Source: an uncultured Clostridia bacterium (GTDB taxonomy: Bacteria; Bacillota; Clostridia; Christensenellales; Aristaeellaceae). Taken from it: DNA of 40,855 nucleotides. The stretch covers positions 1 through 40,855 of the forward strand of contig CALVKT010000035.1 of the NCBI GenBank assembly GCA_944333055.1. The letters are read 5' to 3'. A program made the position numbers and the translations under genes. Positions within the stretch are counted from its first letter, which is position 1. Every line of letters starts with the position of its first letter. Below are positions 16,115 to 24,732 of the stretch, one piece after another. The notes under the pieces are model-generated. The model did not search any database, was not told the DNA's origin, and saw only the letters and a program-made list of their open reading frames with translations.

Positions 16115-17272
16115 TCACAGATCTTCGGGGAAATAGTCCTCTTCGAGCATTTCAAGATCCTCGTCTACCGGCTGCGGCTGTGCGGTCGGTTCGGGCGTAG
16201 GCGACGGCGTCGCCTCCACGAATTGATCGGCCAGATCGCCCATGGCCTCTTCATCCACGATGAAATCGACGACCTCCGGCTCAGGCGTCGGCGTCACCCT
16301 GCCCGGCGCATCCGGCAGCGGAACCGGCGTGGAGGCCGTCAGACGCTCCTCTTCGACGACCGCCTGCGGACGGGCCGTCGCCACCGGCGCGATGATGATC
16401 TCGGTGTTGTCGTAGTTGTCCGGCATCTCCTCGACCTCGGCGTAATAGCGCAGCACGAGCACGTTTTCGATGTGCTCAAAGTCCGCGGCCGGTTCGACGA
16501 CGATGTAGTGCTTGTTGTCCTCGATGGCGCGCGTGCTCTCGCGCACGTAGCCGATGAGCAGGCCCTTGGGGAAGGACACGCCGACGCCGGAGGTGATGAC
16601 CCGGTCGCCCGGACGCGGCACGCTGTCCGCAGAGAGATAGTACATGCGGCACAGCGGCTCGCCCGTGCTGCCCAGCGTGCCCTTGATGGCGCCCTGATCG
16701 CGGCTGCTCTCGATGAGCGCCGCCAGGCTGGCCTGATCGTCGATGATGGTGATGACCTTCGCCGAATTGCTGAACGTCTCGTAGACGTAGCCCACGAGGC
16801 CCTCGGAGGTGATGACGGCCATCTGGTCGTCGATGCCGTCGTTTCGCCCCTTGTTGATGGTGAAGGTCGAGAAGTAGTTGCCGGATTCGCTGGCGATGAC
16901 GCGCGCGAGCACGGGATTCATGGAGGCGCGCGCTTCGTACTCGCCCAGCAGCGCGCGCAGCTGCGCATTCTCCTCCTCCAGCTCCTCATAGAGCAGGCTG
17001 CGCAGCACGAGCTCGTCGTTTTGCGCCTTGAGCTGGTTGTATTCGTATTCGATGTTGCTGCGCAGCTTCACGCGATACAGGTAGTCGGAGAACACCTGCC
17101 CCACCTTGGAGACCGCGCTCTGCACAGACGTCACGATGCCGGAGAACAGCCCTTCGGGCGAGACGAGCTGCCCGGTGGACTGGTGATAGGCCGTGAGGAT
17201 CATCATCAGCAACAGCGCCAACACGATGATCCTGCGCAAAACCGCATAGAGAAAAGGATGTTTCTTCTTCAT
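16115..17272 (-). CDS. mreC: Rod shape-determining protein MreC with long C-terminal tail
   Basis: Bitopic elongasome scaffold that binds PBP2 outside the membrane. The 385-residue protein has an N-terminal membrane segment (about 10-28), a coiled coil (about 65-110) and the two beta-barrel domains of MreC (about 115-280). Residues 281-385 form an unusual low-complexity tail rich in Pro, Glu, Asp, Thr and Val with TPTPEP-like and SPTPEP-like repeats. The tail should lie outside the membrane. Typical MreC proteins stop near 280-300. AAGGA precedes the ATG. It follows mreB by 23 bp. Confidence 0.94.
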   Translation of the reverse strand: MKKKHPFLYAVLRRIIVLALLLMMILTAYHQSTGQLVSPEGLFSGIVTSVQSAVSKVGQVFSDYLYRVKLRSNIEYEYNQLKAQNDELVLRSLLYEELEEENAQLRALLGEYEARASMNPVLARVIASESGNYFSTFTINKGRNDGIDDQMAVITSEGLVGYVYETFSNSAKVITIIDDQASLAALIESSRDQGAIKGTLGSTGEPLCRMYYLSADSVPRPGDRVITSGVGVSFPKGLLIGYVRESTRAIEDNKHYIVVEPAADFEHIENVLVLRYYAEVEEMPDNYDNTEIIIAPVATARPQAVVEEERLTASTPVPLPDAPGRVTPTPEPEVVDFIVDEEAMGDLADQFVEATPSPTPEPTAQPQPVDEDLEMLEEDYFPEDL

Positions 17273-17295
17273 TCGATCGTCATTCCTTTGGGCAA

Positions 17296-18318
17296 TCAGC
17301 CGTTGTCCCTGCCGGCGCCGCCGAGCATGTCAAAGTGATCCGCCATGTATCCGGCGCCCAGCGTGGTGCACTCGCCTGCGTCGCGCGCGACGGAGACGGG
17401 CACGCCGAACTCCGTGGCGATCATCGCATCCAGACTCGGCAGCGCGGCGGAGCCGCCTGTCAAAAAGATGCCGTTTTGCAGAATATCCGCCGCAAACTCC
17501 GGCGGGATGCGGCCAAGTACCCACTTGATGGCCGCCAGAATCTCCTTGAGCGGGTCGGCGATGGCCTCGGAGACCCTGGCCATGTTCACATCGACCGTCA
17601 ACGGCATGCCGGTGGCGATGTCACGGCCGCGCACCACGGCGATGTGCTCCGGGTTTTTGTCCGCGCGCACGTCGGCGATGTCCATCTTGAGCTGCTCGGC
17701 CACGCGGTCGGTGACGAGAATCGCGTGCTGCTTTTTGAGATAGCCGGAGATCGCCTCGTCGATCTTGTTGCCGGCCACGCGGATGGAATGTGAGAGCACG
17801 ATGCCGCCCATGGAGACGAGCGCGACCTCCGTTGTGCCGGCGCCGATGTCCACGACAAAGCTGCCCTGCGGATCATACACGGGCAGGCCCGTGCCCAGCG
17901 CGGCGGCAAAAGCCTGCTCGACCACGAAGATCTGGCGCGTGCCGATGTGCTCCATCGCGTTGATGACCGCGCGCCGCTCCACCTTGCTGACCTTGCCGGG
18001 CATGGTCACCACCATGCGCGGGCGAAAGAAATAGCGGCTGCCGATGGCCTTGCTCACAAAGTAGTGGAGCATCACCTGCGCCATCTCGTAATCGACGATG
18101 ACGCCGTCGCGCAGCGGGTGCACGACGCGCACATCGGCGGCGGCGCGCCCGATCATCTCCTCCGCGCTGTCGCCGATGGCGATGATGCGCTTTGAATTGT
18201 CCCCGCGGACGATGACGATGGACGGCTCGTTGACGACGATGCCCTTGTTCTTGACGTACACCCGCGTGTTGTTGGTGCCGATATCCACCGCGATGTCCGG
18301 TGTTACAAACTGAACCAT
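17296..18318 (-). CDS. mreB: Actin-like cell shape protein MreB
   Basis: Forms membrane-bound filaments that orient lateral wall synthesis. The 340-residue protein has the actin-fold nucleotide motifs DIGTNNTRVYV (phosphate 1), VVDIGAGTTEVALVS (phosphate 2) and LTGGSAALPSL (adenosine). The spacing is standard for MreB/Mbl. The first phosphate loop differs slightly from the common DLGTANT, which suggests a diverged paralogue line such as Mbl, but the synteny with mreC and mreD supports MreB. GGGAGTAGG precedes the ATG. It is the second gene of the operon, 22 bp after maf. Confidence 0.95.
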   Translation of the reverse strand: MVQFVTPDIAVDIGTNNTRVYVKNKGIVVNEPSIVIVRGDNSKRIIAIGDSAEEMIGRAAADVRVVHPLRDGVIVDYEMAQVMLHYFVSKAIGSRYFFRPRMVVTMPGKVSKVERRAVINAMEHIGTRQIFVVEQAFAAALGTGLPVYDPQGSFVVDIGAGTTEVALVSMGGIVLSHSIRVAGNKIDEAISGYLKKQHAILVTDRVAEQLKMDIADVRADKNPEHIAVVRGRDIATGMPLTVDVNMARVSEAIADPLKEILAAIKWVLGRIPPEFAADILQNGIFLTGGSAALPSLDAMIATEFGVPVSVARDAGECTTLGAGYMADHFDMLGGAGRDNG

Positions 18319-18340
18319 ATCCTACTCCCGATATCCAGTC

Positions 18341-18925
18341 TCAGCGCCGCGCCTGCAGCGCCGCCATCTCGCAGAGCATGCTGCGCAGCAGCGCCATCGG
18401 CAGGCCGACGACGTTTGAATACGAACCCTCGATGCGATCGATGAACATGCCGCCGCGTCCCTGAATGCCGTATGCGCCCGCCTTGTCAAGCGGTTCGCCG
18501 GTGGCCACGTAGGCGTCGATCTCCGCCTGCGTCATCGGCGTGAAGTGCACGCGCGTCACGTCCGCACGGCTGATCGTTTCGCCCGTGGCCGTGTCAAGCA
18601 GCGTGATGCCGGTGTAGACGCTGTGCCAGTTGCCGGCGAGCATGTTGAGCATCTCCCTGGCATGCGCAGGGCTGTGCGGTTTGCCCAGCACGGCGCCGCC
18701 AAAGACGAGCGTATCCGCAGCGAGGATGACGGCGCTTTGATGCCGCCCGGCGACGGCCTGCGCCTTCCGGCGCGAGAGCGTGAGCACCATCTCCTCCGGC
18801 GCGCCGACAAAAGACTCGTCCGCCTCGGACACATCGACGGTATACGCAAGACCCATCTGGTCTAAAATCTCTCTTCTGCGCGGGGAACCGGACGCCAGAA
18901 TCAGCGGGCTTTTGAGCGTAAACAA
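18341..18925 (-). CDS. maf: Maf family nucleotide pyrophosphatase
   Basis: Hydrolyses non-canonical or modified nucleoside triphosphates such as dTTP, UTP or m5UTP to monophosphates. The 194-residue product has ILASGSPRRREIL near the start (the phosphate-binding SxSPRR motif), AADTLV with the catalytic Asp, KP, and GAYGIQGRGG near residues 150-160. Start: TTG at 18925 has GGAGG 7 nt before it and gives the usual N terminus; an ATG five codons upstream (18940) has only a weak site. It is the first gene of the shape operon, as in Bacillus, but radC, which commonly lies between maf and mreB, is absent. Confidence 0.92.
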   Translation of the reverse strand: MFTLKSPLILASGSPRRREILDQMGLAYTVDVSEADESFVGAPEEMVLTLSRRKAQAVAGRHQSAVILAADTLVFGGAVLGKPHSPAHAREMLNMLAGNWHSVYTGITLLDTATGETISRADVTRVHFTPMTQAEIDAYVATGEPLDKAGAYGIQGRGGMFIDRIEGSYSNVVGLPMALLRSMLCEMAALQARR

Positions 18926-18972
18926 AGCGCAATCCTCCATGCCATCTTCTCAAAAAAACTTCATTTGGCTCT

Positions 18973-19001
18973 ATTATACCATATTCTCCTGTGTTTTGCA
19001 C
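18973..19001 (-). promoter_or_regulatory. Extended -10 promoter of the maf-mre-spoIVF operon
   Basis: On the minus strand, TGGTATAAT (18973-18981) is a perfect extended -10. The -35 position (18996-19001) reads GTGCAA, a weak match, as is common for extended -10 promoters. It is the only clear promoter found ahead of the nine-gene operon. Confidence 0.7.
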
Positions 19002-19080
19002 CTGCAAATGCAGATTTCGTCAATCGCGTCAGTTTGCGCGGCGTCTGCCGCCAAGCCGGCGCAAAAGCGCACGCACGCAA

Positions 19081-19107
19081 AACGTCCGGACCAGATGTCC
19101 GGACGTT
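19081..19107 (-). terminator. Terminator of yebC
   Basis: A perfect 11-bp GC-rich stem (19081-19091 with 19097-19107) and a 5-nt loop, 24 bp past the yebC stop. The T run on the minus strand is short (TTTT), so termination may be partial. Confidence 0.6.
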
Positions 19108-19130
19108 GATGGGAAATCGAAAAAGAGAGA

Positions 19131-19880
19131 TCAGTCGTCCTCTTCCTCGTCTTCTGGCAGTTCGCCATTGTGGTAGACATCCTGCACGTCGTCCAGATCC
19201 TCGAGCATGTCGAGCATCTTCTGGATCTTCGCCAGCGTGTCCGGATCGGTGATCGCATTGGTGGTCTGCGGAATCATCGTCAGCTCGGCGCTCAGGAAGC
19301 TGTAGCCGGCCGCCTCCAGATTCTCGCGGACGGCGGAGAAATCGCTGACCTCGGTGGTGACCTCAAAGCTGTCCTCCAGCGCCTGAATGTCGGAGGCGCC
19401 GGCGTCCAGCGCGGCCATCATGACCTCGTCCTCGTCCATGCCCGGCTTGCGCTCGATGACGATCAGGCCGACCTTGTCAAACATGTAGGAGACGCAGCCG
19501 TTGGTGCCCAGCGAGCCGCCGTTTTTGTCAAAAATGTGGCGGATGTCGGAGGCGGTGCGGTTGCGGTTGTCGGTGACGGTGGACACGATCACGGCCATGC
19601 CGCCCGGCGCGTAGCCCTCGTACTGGATCTCCTCGTAATTGACGCTGCCGACTTCACCGGCCGCCTTTGCGATGGAGCGCTTGATATTGTCATTGGGCAT
19701 GTTGTTCGCCTTCGCCTTGGCGATGATATCGCGCAGCTTGCCGTTGACGGCCGGATCGCTGCCGCCGTCGCGCACGGCGATGGCGATCTCACGGCCGATC
19801 TTGGTGAAGATCTTGCCGCGCGCGGCGTCCGCCTTGCCCTTCTTATGCTTGATGTTCGCCCACTTGGAATGGCCTGACAT
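19131..19880 (-). CDS. yebC: YebC/PmpR family transcriptional and translational regulator
   Basis: YebC-type proteins bind DNA and, in recent work, assist ribosomes at proline stretches. The 249-residue product starts with the hallmark [14 protein letters not shown] and keeps the conserved [14 protein letters not shown] and [13 protein letters not shown] blocks. The acidic C terminus (PEDEEEDD) is usual. The reading frame is open far upstream, but the ATG at 19880, after GGGAGG, gives the family start. It has its own promoter and lies just upstream of the maf operon, with a hairpin between. Confidence 0.95.
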   Translation of the reverse strand: MSGHSKWANIKHKKGKADAARGKIFTKIGREIAIAVRDGGSDPAVNGKLRDIIAKAKANNMPNDNIKRSIAKAAGEVGSVNYEEIQYEGYAPGGMAVIVSTVTDNRNRTASDIRHIFDKNGGSLGTNGCVSYMFDKVGLIVIERKPGMDEDEVMMAALDAGASDIQALEDSFEVTTEVSDFSAVRENLEAAGYSFLSAELTMIPQTTNAITDPDTLAKIQKMLDMLEDLDDVQDVYHNGELPEDEEEDD

Positions 19881-19917
19881 AACTGAAAACCTCCCGGCTG
19901 TTTTTGCTACGTCGGTC

Positions 19918-19947
19918 ATTATAGCACGCCATTTGCCCCGCGCGCAA
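19918..19947 (-). promoter_or_regulatory. Promoter of yebC
   Basis: On the minus strand, TTGCGC (19942-19947) and TATAAT (19918-19923) are separated by 18 bp. Confidence 0.7.
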
Positions 19948-20011
19948 CATGGCGGATATCTTTTTCTTCTGATTTTGCAAAGATTTTCGCGTTTTTCCCG
20001 AAAAAACGCCG

Positions 20012-20040
20012 TCAATCCGCACCGCCTGCGGGCATACAAT
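20012..20040 (+). promoter_or_regulatory. Possible sigma-E type promoter of ylbJ
   Basis: CATACAAT (20033-20040) matches the sigma-E -10 consensus CATACAnT exactly. The -35 (around 20012-20018, TCAATCC) matches only three of seven positions at a 14-bp spacer. In Bacillus, ylbJ is expressed by sigma-E in the mother cell. A sigma-A reading has no -35 match. Confidence 0.45.
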
Positions 20041-20069
20041 CCAGCAAACAACGCGCAGGGAGGTTGGAT

Positions 20070-20918
20070 ATGCGCATTGCCCTGTATGCGGCCGTCATCG
20101 CCTGCCTGATCCGTTTTCCGCAGCACACGGCGCGCGCTGCGGCGGATGCGCTCACCGTCTGGGGACTTGACGTGGTGCCCAGCCTCTTCCCCTACATGGT
20201 CTTTTGCCGCCTGCTCTCCGGCCGCCTTCGCGAGCAGCGCATCCCTGCCGCGCCCTGCGCCGCGCTGCTGGGCCTGCTGGGCGGCTCGCCGTCCGGCGCG
20301 TCCGTGCTGGCGGCATACGGCGAAAGCCTGCCGCGCAGGACGCTGCTCGCGCTGTGCGCGCTGACGGGCACCATCAGCCCCATGTTTACACTGGGCACCG
20401 TTCAGGCATGGACGCAGGATGAGGCGCTTTCCCGCCTGCTGCTCCTGTGCCAGATGATGGGCGCGGCCATGGCGGGTGCATGCGTGTACGGTCTTGGCGG
20501 ACATCTTCACGGCGCCGGGCGTGCGCCGCGTGAAAGCGCCTGCGCAGCGCAGGATCATCCCATCGCGCAGAGCGTCGATGCGGTCTTGCAGGTGGGCGGC
20601 TGCATCGTCCTGTACAGCGTGCTGGCCGCGCTCCTGCGGCTGCTCCCCTTTGCGCAGGGACAAGCGGGCGCGCTGCTTCACGCGCTGCTGGAGATCTCCG
20701 GCGGCGCGCATGCACTTTCCGCCGCCTTTGCGCCGGGGTCATCTCGCGCAATCGCGCTGGCCGCGGCGTGCGGTTTCAGCGGCCTGTCCATCCTCTCGCA
20801 GAATTTGACCTTCCTGCGGCCGCTCGGCGTGCGCATGACGCATCTGCTCGCTTTCGCCGCGCTGCGGGCGCTGAGCGCGGCAGGCATCATGGCGCTGCTC
20901 TACGGCCTGATCACATGA
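20070..20918 (+). CDS. ylbJ: Sporulation integral membrane protein, YlbJ-like
   Basis: A 282-residue protein with seven or more hydrophobic segments. The motifs [26 protein letters not shown] and the [12 protein letters not shown] block resemble the YlbJ/nucleoside-recognition (Gate) family, whose Bacillus member is needed for spore cortex formation. It is shorter than Bacillus YlbJ at about 400 residues. GGGAGG lies 6 nt before the ATG at 20070; a TTG two codons upstream is too close to that site. A sigma-E-like -10 lies ahead. Its last 8 bases overlap the 3' end of convergent sigF. The exact transport role is unknown. Confidence 0.75.
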   Translation: MRIALYAAVIACLIRFPQHTARAAADALTVWGLDVVPSLFPYMVFCRLLSGRLREQRIPAAPCAALLGLLGGSPSGASVLAAYGESLPRRTLLALCALTGTISPMFTLGTVQAWTQDEALSRLLLLCQMMGAAMAGACVYGLGGHLHGAGRAPRESACAAQDHPIAQSVDAVLQVGGCIVLYSVLAALLRLLPFAQGQAGALLHALLEISGGAHALSAAFAPGSSRAIALAAACGFSGLSILSQNLTFLRPLGVRMTHLLAFAALRALSAAGIMALLYGLIT

Positions 20919-21468
20919 GCCAGTCGTGAAGGCGATCGAGCGCGCGCCGCTCCATGCGGCTGATCTGCGTTTGGCTCTTGTTGAGCAGCAACGCCGCCTC
21001 CTTCTGCGTTCGCTCCCGGAAATACCGCAGGCAGATCAGCGTCTGCTCCTCTTGCGGCAGGCGCTGCATCGCCAGCCGCAGGTCGACCGCATCGATGTCC
21101 ACGCCGTCGCTGCCGCGCAGCGTATCCAGCAGCGGCGCGCCGTCCTGCGCCCTGGCCTCATCCAGGGAAGCCCAGTCCATCCGCGCGCCGAGCAGCGTGC
21201 GCTTCATCTCTCCCAGAATCCACGGCACGGCATAGGTGATCAGCTTGACGCCCTGCTTCGCGTCGTACCGGCCAATGGCGCGCATCAGCCCCAGACTGCC
21301 CGCCTGCACGAGTTCCTCGTCCGGGATGCCGTTGATCCGGTGAAGCCGTCCGGCCAGCGCGAAGAGCAGCGCCCTGTGGCGCGAGAGCAGCGCTTCCATC
21401 GCCTGCGCGTCGCCCCGCTGTGCGCGCTCGATCAGGCTGCGCTCCTGAGCGGCGGGTTCAGAGGGCAT
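20911..21468 (-). CDS. sigF: Sporulation sigma factor SigF lacking region 3
   Basis: By position after spoIIAB this is the forespore sigma factor. The protein is only 185 residues, where SigF is near 250. Region 2 is present (about 20-90: EELVQAGSLGLMRAIGRYD, TYAVPWILGEMKR), as is region 4 (about 127-182: LPQEEQTLICLRYF, then SQTQISRMERRALDRL). The segment joining them (91-126) is only about 36 residues and has no region 3 sequence. The frame is intact, so this is a deletion, not a frameshift. The start overlaps the spoIIAB end by 11 bp, with AGAGG before it. SpoIIAB binding in Bacillus depends partly on region 3. Confidence 0.85.
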   Translation of the reverse strand: MPSEPAAQERSLIERAQRGDAQAMEALLSRHRALLFALAGRLHRINGIPDEELVQAGSLGLMRAIGRYDAKQGVKLITYAVPWILGEMKRTLLGARMDWASLDEARAQDGAPLLDTLRGSDGVDIDAVDLRLAMQRLPQEEQTLICLRYFRERTQKEAALLLNKSQTQISRMERRALDRLHDWLM

Positions 21469-21898
21469 CCAGATCCTCTTCGTGCAGCAGCTTGGTCATC
21501 TTGACCAGCGTGCCGTTGCCGGGCGAGGACGTCACCTGCACGCCGTCCATGAAGGAGAGCATCAGCGAAAAGCCCATGCCCGTGCGTTCCTCGTCGGGCT
21601 TGGACGTATAAAACGGCGTCATGGCCTGCGCGACGTCCGCGATGCCGCAGCCAAAGTCCTCCACCTCGATCTCTACCTTCTGCTCCATCAGCGTGGCGCG
21701 CAGGTAGATCTTCCCCTTGCGTTCGCCGTCGTAGGCGTGCACGACGGCGTTGGTCACCGCCTCGCTGACCGCCGTGCGCACCTCGGAGATCATGCTCATC
21801 GTCGGGCTGAGCTGCATCAGAAACGCGCTGATCACCATGCGCGCGAACGCCTCATTCTCCGCAATCGGCAAAAAGCTCAATTCCATCCGGTTGTTCAT
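21458..21898 (-). CDS. spoIIAB: Anti-sigma-F factor and kinase SpoIIAB
   Basis: Binds sigma-F and phosphorylates the anti-anti-sigma factor SpoIIAA, keeping sigma-F silent until septation. The 146-residue protein is a complete GHKL ATPase: N box EAVTNAVVHAY, G1 box VEDFGCGIAD and G2 region RTGMGFSLM. Length matches the family. The ATG overlaps the spoIIAA stop in ATGA, implying coupled translation, and its end overlaps sigF. All nucleotide-binding residues appear intact, although the sigma factor it should hold is shortened. Confidence 0.95.
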   Translation of the reverse strand: MNNRMELSFLPIAENEAFARMVISAFLMQLSPTMSMISEVRTAVSEAVTNAVVHAYDGERKGKIYLRATLMEQKVEIEVEDFGCGIADVAQAMTPFYTSKPDEERTGMGFSLMLSFMDGVQVTSSPGNGTLVKMTKLLHEEDLDAL

Positions 21899-22221
21899 GC
21901 GTTTTCCTGCCTTTCCGCATCCTCTTGTGCGATAATCCTGTGCAGCCCCGCCAGCGTGAAGAGCCGGTCAACCGGTGGGTGCAGGCCGCAGGCGCCGACG
22001 CTGCCGCCGCGCGCGCGCATCGTCTTGTACCGGCCGATGATCATCCCCACGCCGGAGCTGTCCATGAAGCTGACGTCCTCAAAATTGAAGATCAGCCTGC
22101 GAACCTGCGTGTCCTTTAGCAGCGCTTCAATCTCGCCGCGCATCGCGTCGGCGGCGCAGTGATCGATTTCACCGCTCAGGGACACGACGAGCACTTCCCC
22201 ATTTTTCCTTGACCTGACCAT
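21895..22221 (-). CDS. spoIIAA: Anti-sigma-F factor antagonist SpoIIAA
   Basis: A STAS-domain protein of 108 residues that releases sigma-F from SpoIIAB when unphosphorylated. The phosphorylation site is in MDSSGVGMIIGRY; the second Ser (Ser56) corresponds to the Bacillus target. GGGAGG lies about 7 nt before the ATG at 22221; a longer open frame upstream has no family sequence. It is the first gene of the spoIIAA-spoIIAB-sigF operon. Confidence 0.94.
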   Translation of the reverse strand: MVRSRKNGEVLVVSLSGEIDHCAADAMRGEIEALLKDTQVRRLIFNFEDVSFMDSSGVGMIIGRYKTMRARGGSVGACGLHPPVDRLFTLAGLHRIIAQEDAERQENA

Positions 22222-22261
22222 GTGAACGCCTCCCGCAGTCCTTTGTGAACCATACTGTCGT

Positions 22262-22267
22262 ATTATA
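22262..22267 (-). promoter_or_regulatory. Candidate -10 of the spoIIA operon
   Basis: A perfect TATAAT on the minus strand 41 bp before spoIIAA. No good -35 is visible at 16-18 bp (GGCATT at 17), and no sigma-H consensus was found, although spoIIA is sigma-H dependent in Bacillus. The promoter of the divergent PBP gene was not identified in 22222-22360. Confidence 0.35.
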
Positions 22268-22360
22268 TGATGCAGACGGAAACAAATGCCTGCTTTTGCG
22301 CATAGATTGTCCGATTTGGGGAAAAAGAGAGAAACAGCAATGTGCAGGGAGGCCATACGC

Positions 22361-24727
22361 ATGGGAAAGGGAAAAAAGCGAATTCTCATCGGCGTATCGG
22401 TGTTTTTCGCCCTGCTGCTCGCGCTGGCCGTCGCCTTCTTCTTCATCTTCGACGTGGCGCATTGGCAGCGGCTTGATCCCCAAAAGCTGCACGGCCTCGC
22501 GCAGACGTCCGCCGTATACGATGCAGACGGCGAGCTGATGAGCGAGCTGCGCGGCGCGGAAAACCGCACGCTCGTCGCCCTTTCGGACGTGCCGCGCCAC
22601 ACGCAGCTGGCGTTCATCGCCGCGGAAGACCTGCGCTTTTACGAGCACAACGGCATCGACATCTACCGCATCTTCGGCGCGCTGCGCAGCAACCTCAAGA
22701 GCGGCAGTCTGGCCGAAGGCGCGAGCACCATCACCCAGCAGCTCGCCAAGCTGACGCACCTGAGCAGTGAAAAGACCATCCGAAGGAAGCTTGAGGAGAT
22801 ATCCCTCGCCTTTCAGATCGAGCGGCGCTATACCAAGGACGAGATTCTGGAGATGTACCTGAACACCGTGTACTTTGGCCGGGGCGCGTACGGCTTGCAG
22901 GCGGCTGCGCGCGCATTTTTCGGCGTCGACGTGCAGGAGCTGACGCTGGTGCAGAGCGCCAGCCTTGCGGCGACGATCAAGGCGCCCTCCGTCTACGCGC
23001 CGCACGCCAGCCCGGAGCACAACAAATCCCGCCGCGACTACATCCTGGGCACCATGCTGGAAAACGGATTCATCACCCAAGAGGAGCACGACGAAGCCGC
23101 CGCACAGAGCCTGTGGGTGCTGGCCGAGCAGGAGCAAAAGCAGGTGTACAGCTGGTATGTGGATGAGGCGATTCGCCAGAGCAGCGAGCTGCTCGGCCTG
23201 ACGGCGGACGATGTCATTCAGGGCGGCTTTTCCATCTATACGGCGCATGATCCGCGCTTGCAGGCCATCGCCGACGAGATCTATGCGGACGACAGCCTCT
23301 TCCCCGCCGATGCCGCCGACGGCACGCCGATGCAGAGCGCGATGGCCGTCATGGATGTGAGAAGCGGCGCTGTGCGCGCCATGGTCGGCGGGCGGGATTA
23401 CGGCGTGCGCCGCGGCCTCAATCGCGCGACGCAGATGCGCCGGCAGCCCGGTTCCGCGCTCAAGCCGCTGGCCGTGTACGGACCGGCGCTGGAGAAGGGC
23501 TACACGACGGCGTCCGTGCTGCTGGATGCCAAGACAACCTTCTCCGGCGGCTACACGCCGCAAAACGCCGGCGACCGGTATTACGGCAACGTGACGATGC
23601 GCACCGCCGTGCGCAATTCGCTCAACACGACGGCGGTGCGCCTGCTGGAAGAGATCGGCATCGACAGCGCCATCGCATACCTGAACCGCATGGGGATTCC
23701 CACGCAGGACAGCGACCGCAACCTCTCGCTGGCGCTTGGTTCCATGACATACGGCGTCACGCCGGTGGAGCTGGCTGCCGCATACGTGCCCTACGCCAAC
23801 GGCGGCACGTACTACACGCCCTACTGCGTGGAGGAGATTCGCGCCTCCGACGGCCGCACCGTCTACCGGCGCGAGGCGGACGGCGAGCGCGTGCTCTCGG
23901 AGCAGAACGCCTATCTGATGACCTCGCTGCTGCAATCCGTCGTCTCCAGCGGCACGGGCACGCGCATGCAGTCGGCCAACACGCCCGTCGCGGGCAAGAC
24001 GGGCACGGTTTCCATGCGCGGCGGCAACCGCGACATCTGGATGGCCGCGTACAACACGGAGCTCTCCGTTGCCGTGTGGATGGGCTTTGATCAGACGGAC
24101 GCGCAGCACAGGATTCCAAACGGCACCACCGGCGGCACGAACACGGCGTCCGTGGCGGCAGCGTTCTTCCGGCACGCCTATGCGGATCGGGAGAAGCCTC
24201 AGTTCGTCGAGCCGGAAGGCATGGTCTGGCTGACGCTCGACAAGCGCGCCATCACGGCGCGCGGCTCCGTGATGCTCGCCGGGGAATCGACGCCCAAGAG
24301 CTATCGCTTCAGCGAGATCTTCGCGGCCAGCAACCGCCCATACGCGGTCTCCGACCTCTGGAACGCGCCGTCCGCGCCGTCCTCCTTCTACGTCGCGCAC
24401 GATGCAGGCGGCTATCCGGAGCTGCACTTCAAGGCGACGAGCACCGCGCGCTATCGAATTCAGCGCGACGCCGTCGGCGAGTCCGTCATCCTCACGGAGA
24501 TGGTCGCCAGCAGCGGACAGTCCGTGACCTACAACGATTACACCGCCATTCCCGGCGTGCTTTACACCTATCGCGTCATCCCGATTCACGAAGAGCTCTT
24601 GCAGGAGGGGATCTGGCTGGAGGGCAAGCAGGCCGTTCAGCTCGCGCAGGTCGCCTCGCGCGATTCCGGCGGCTTTCTCTCCGGGCTGCGCAGGTTCATC
24701 CCCGCGCTCTCCGGCAAGGCGCAATAG
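22361..24727 (+). CDS. Class A penicillin-binding protein, PBP1A family
   Basis: Bifunctional enzyme that polymerises and cross-links peptidoglycan. The 788-residue protein has a membrane anchor (8-30), a GT51 glycosyltransferase domain with catalytic Glu89 (AAEDLRFYEHNGID) and GASTITQQLAK (120-130), then a transpeptidase domain with SALK (365-368), SLN (420-422) and KTG (546-548). A C-terminal segment of about 120 residues looks like a fibronectin type III-like domain. The ATG at 22361 follows GGGAGG at 8 nt; longer frames upstream lack a site. It diverges from the spoIIA operon, and could serve vegetative or spore wall synthesis. Confidence 0.95.
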   Translation: MGKGKKRILIGVSVFFALLLALAVAFFFIFDVAHWQRLDPQKLHGLAQTSAVYDADGELMSELRGAENRTLVALSDVPRHTQLAFIAAEDLRFYEHNGIDIYRIFGALRSNLKSGSLAEGASTITQQLAKLTHLSSEKTIRRKLEEISLAFQIERRYTKDEILEMYLNTVYFGRGAYGLQAAARAFFGVDVQELTLVQSASLAATIKAPSVYAPHASPEHNKSRRDYILGTMLENGFITQEEHDEAAAQSLWVLAEQEQKQVYSWYVDEAIRQSSELLGLTADDVIQGGFSIYTAHDPRLQAIADEIYADDSLFPADAADGTPMQSAMAVMDVRSGAVRAMVGGRDYGVRRGLNRATQMRRQPGSALKPLAVYGPALEKGYTTASVLLDAKTTFSGGYTPQNAGDRYYGNVTMRTAVRNSLNTTAVRLLEEIGIDSAIAYLNRMGIPTQDSDRNLSLALGSMTYGVTPVELAAAYVPYANGGTYYTPYCVEEIRASDGRTVYRREADGERVLSEQNAYLMTSLLQSVVSSGTGTRMQSANTPVAGKTGTVSMRGGNRDIWMAAYNTELSVAVWMGFDQTDAQHRIPNGTTGGTNTASVAAAFFRHAYADREKPQFVEPEGMVWLTLDKRAITARGSVMLAGESTPKSYRFSEIFAASNRPYAVSDLWNAPSAPSSFYVAHDAGGYPELHFKATSTARYRIQRDAVGESVILTEMVASSGQSVTYNDYTAIPGVLYTYRVIPIHEELLQEGIWLEGKQAVQLAQVASRDSGGFLSGLRRFIPALSGKAQ

Positions 24728-24732
24728 AAAAA

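Noticed and set aside
19881-20711. Long N-terminal extension of the yebC frame
   Set aside because: It lies antisense to ylbJ and across the yebC promoter; family proteins start at the ATG at 19880.
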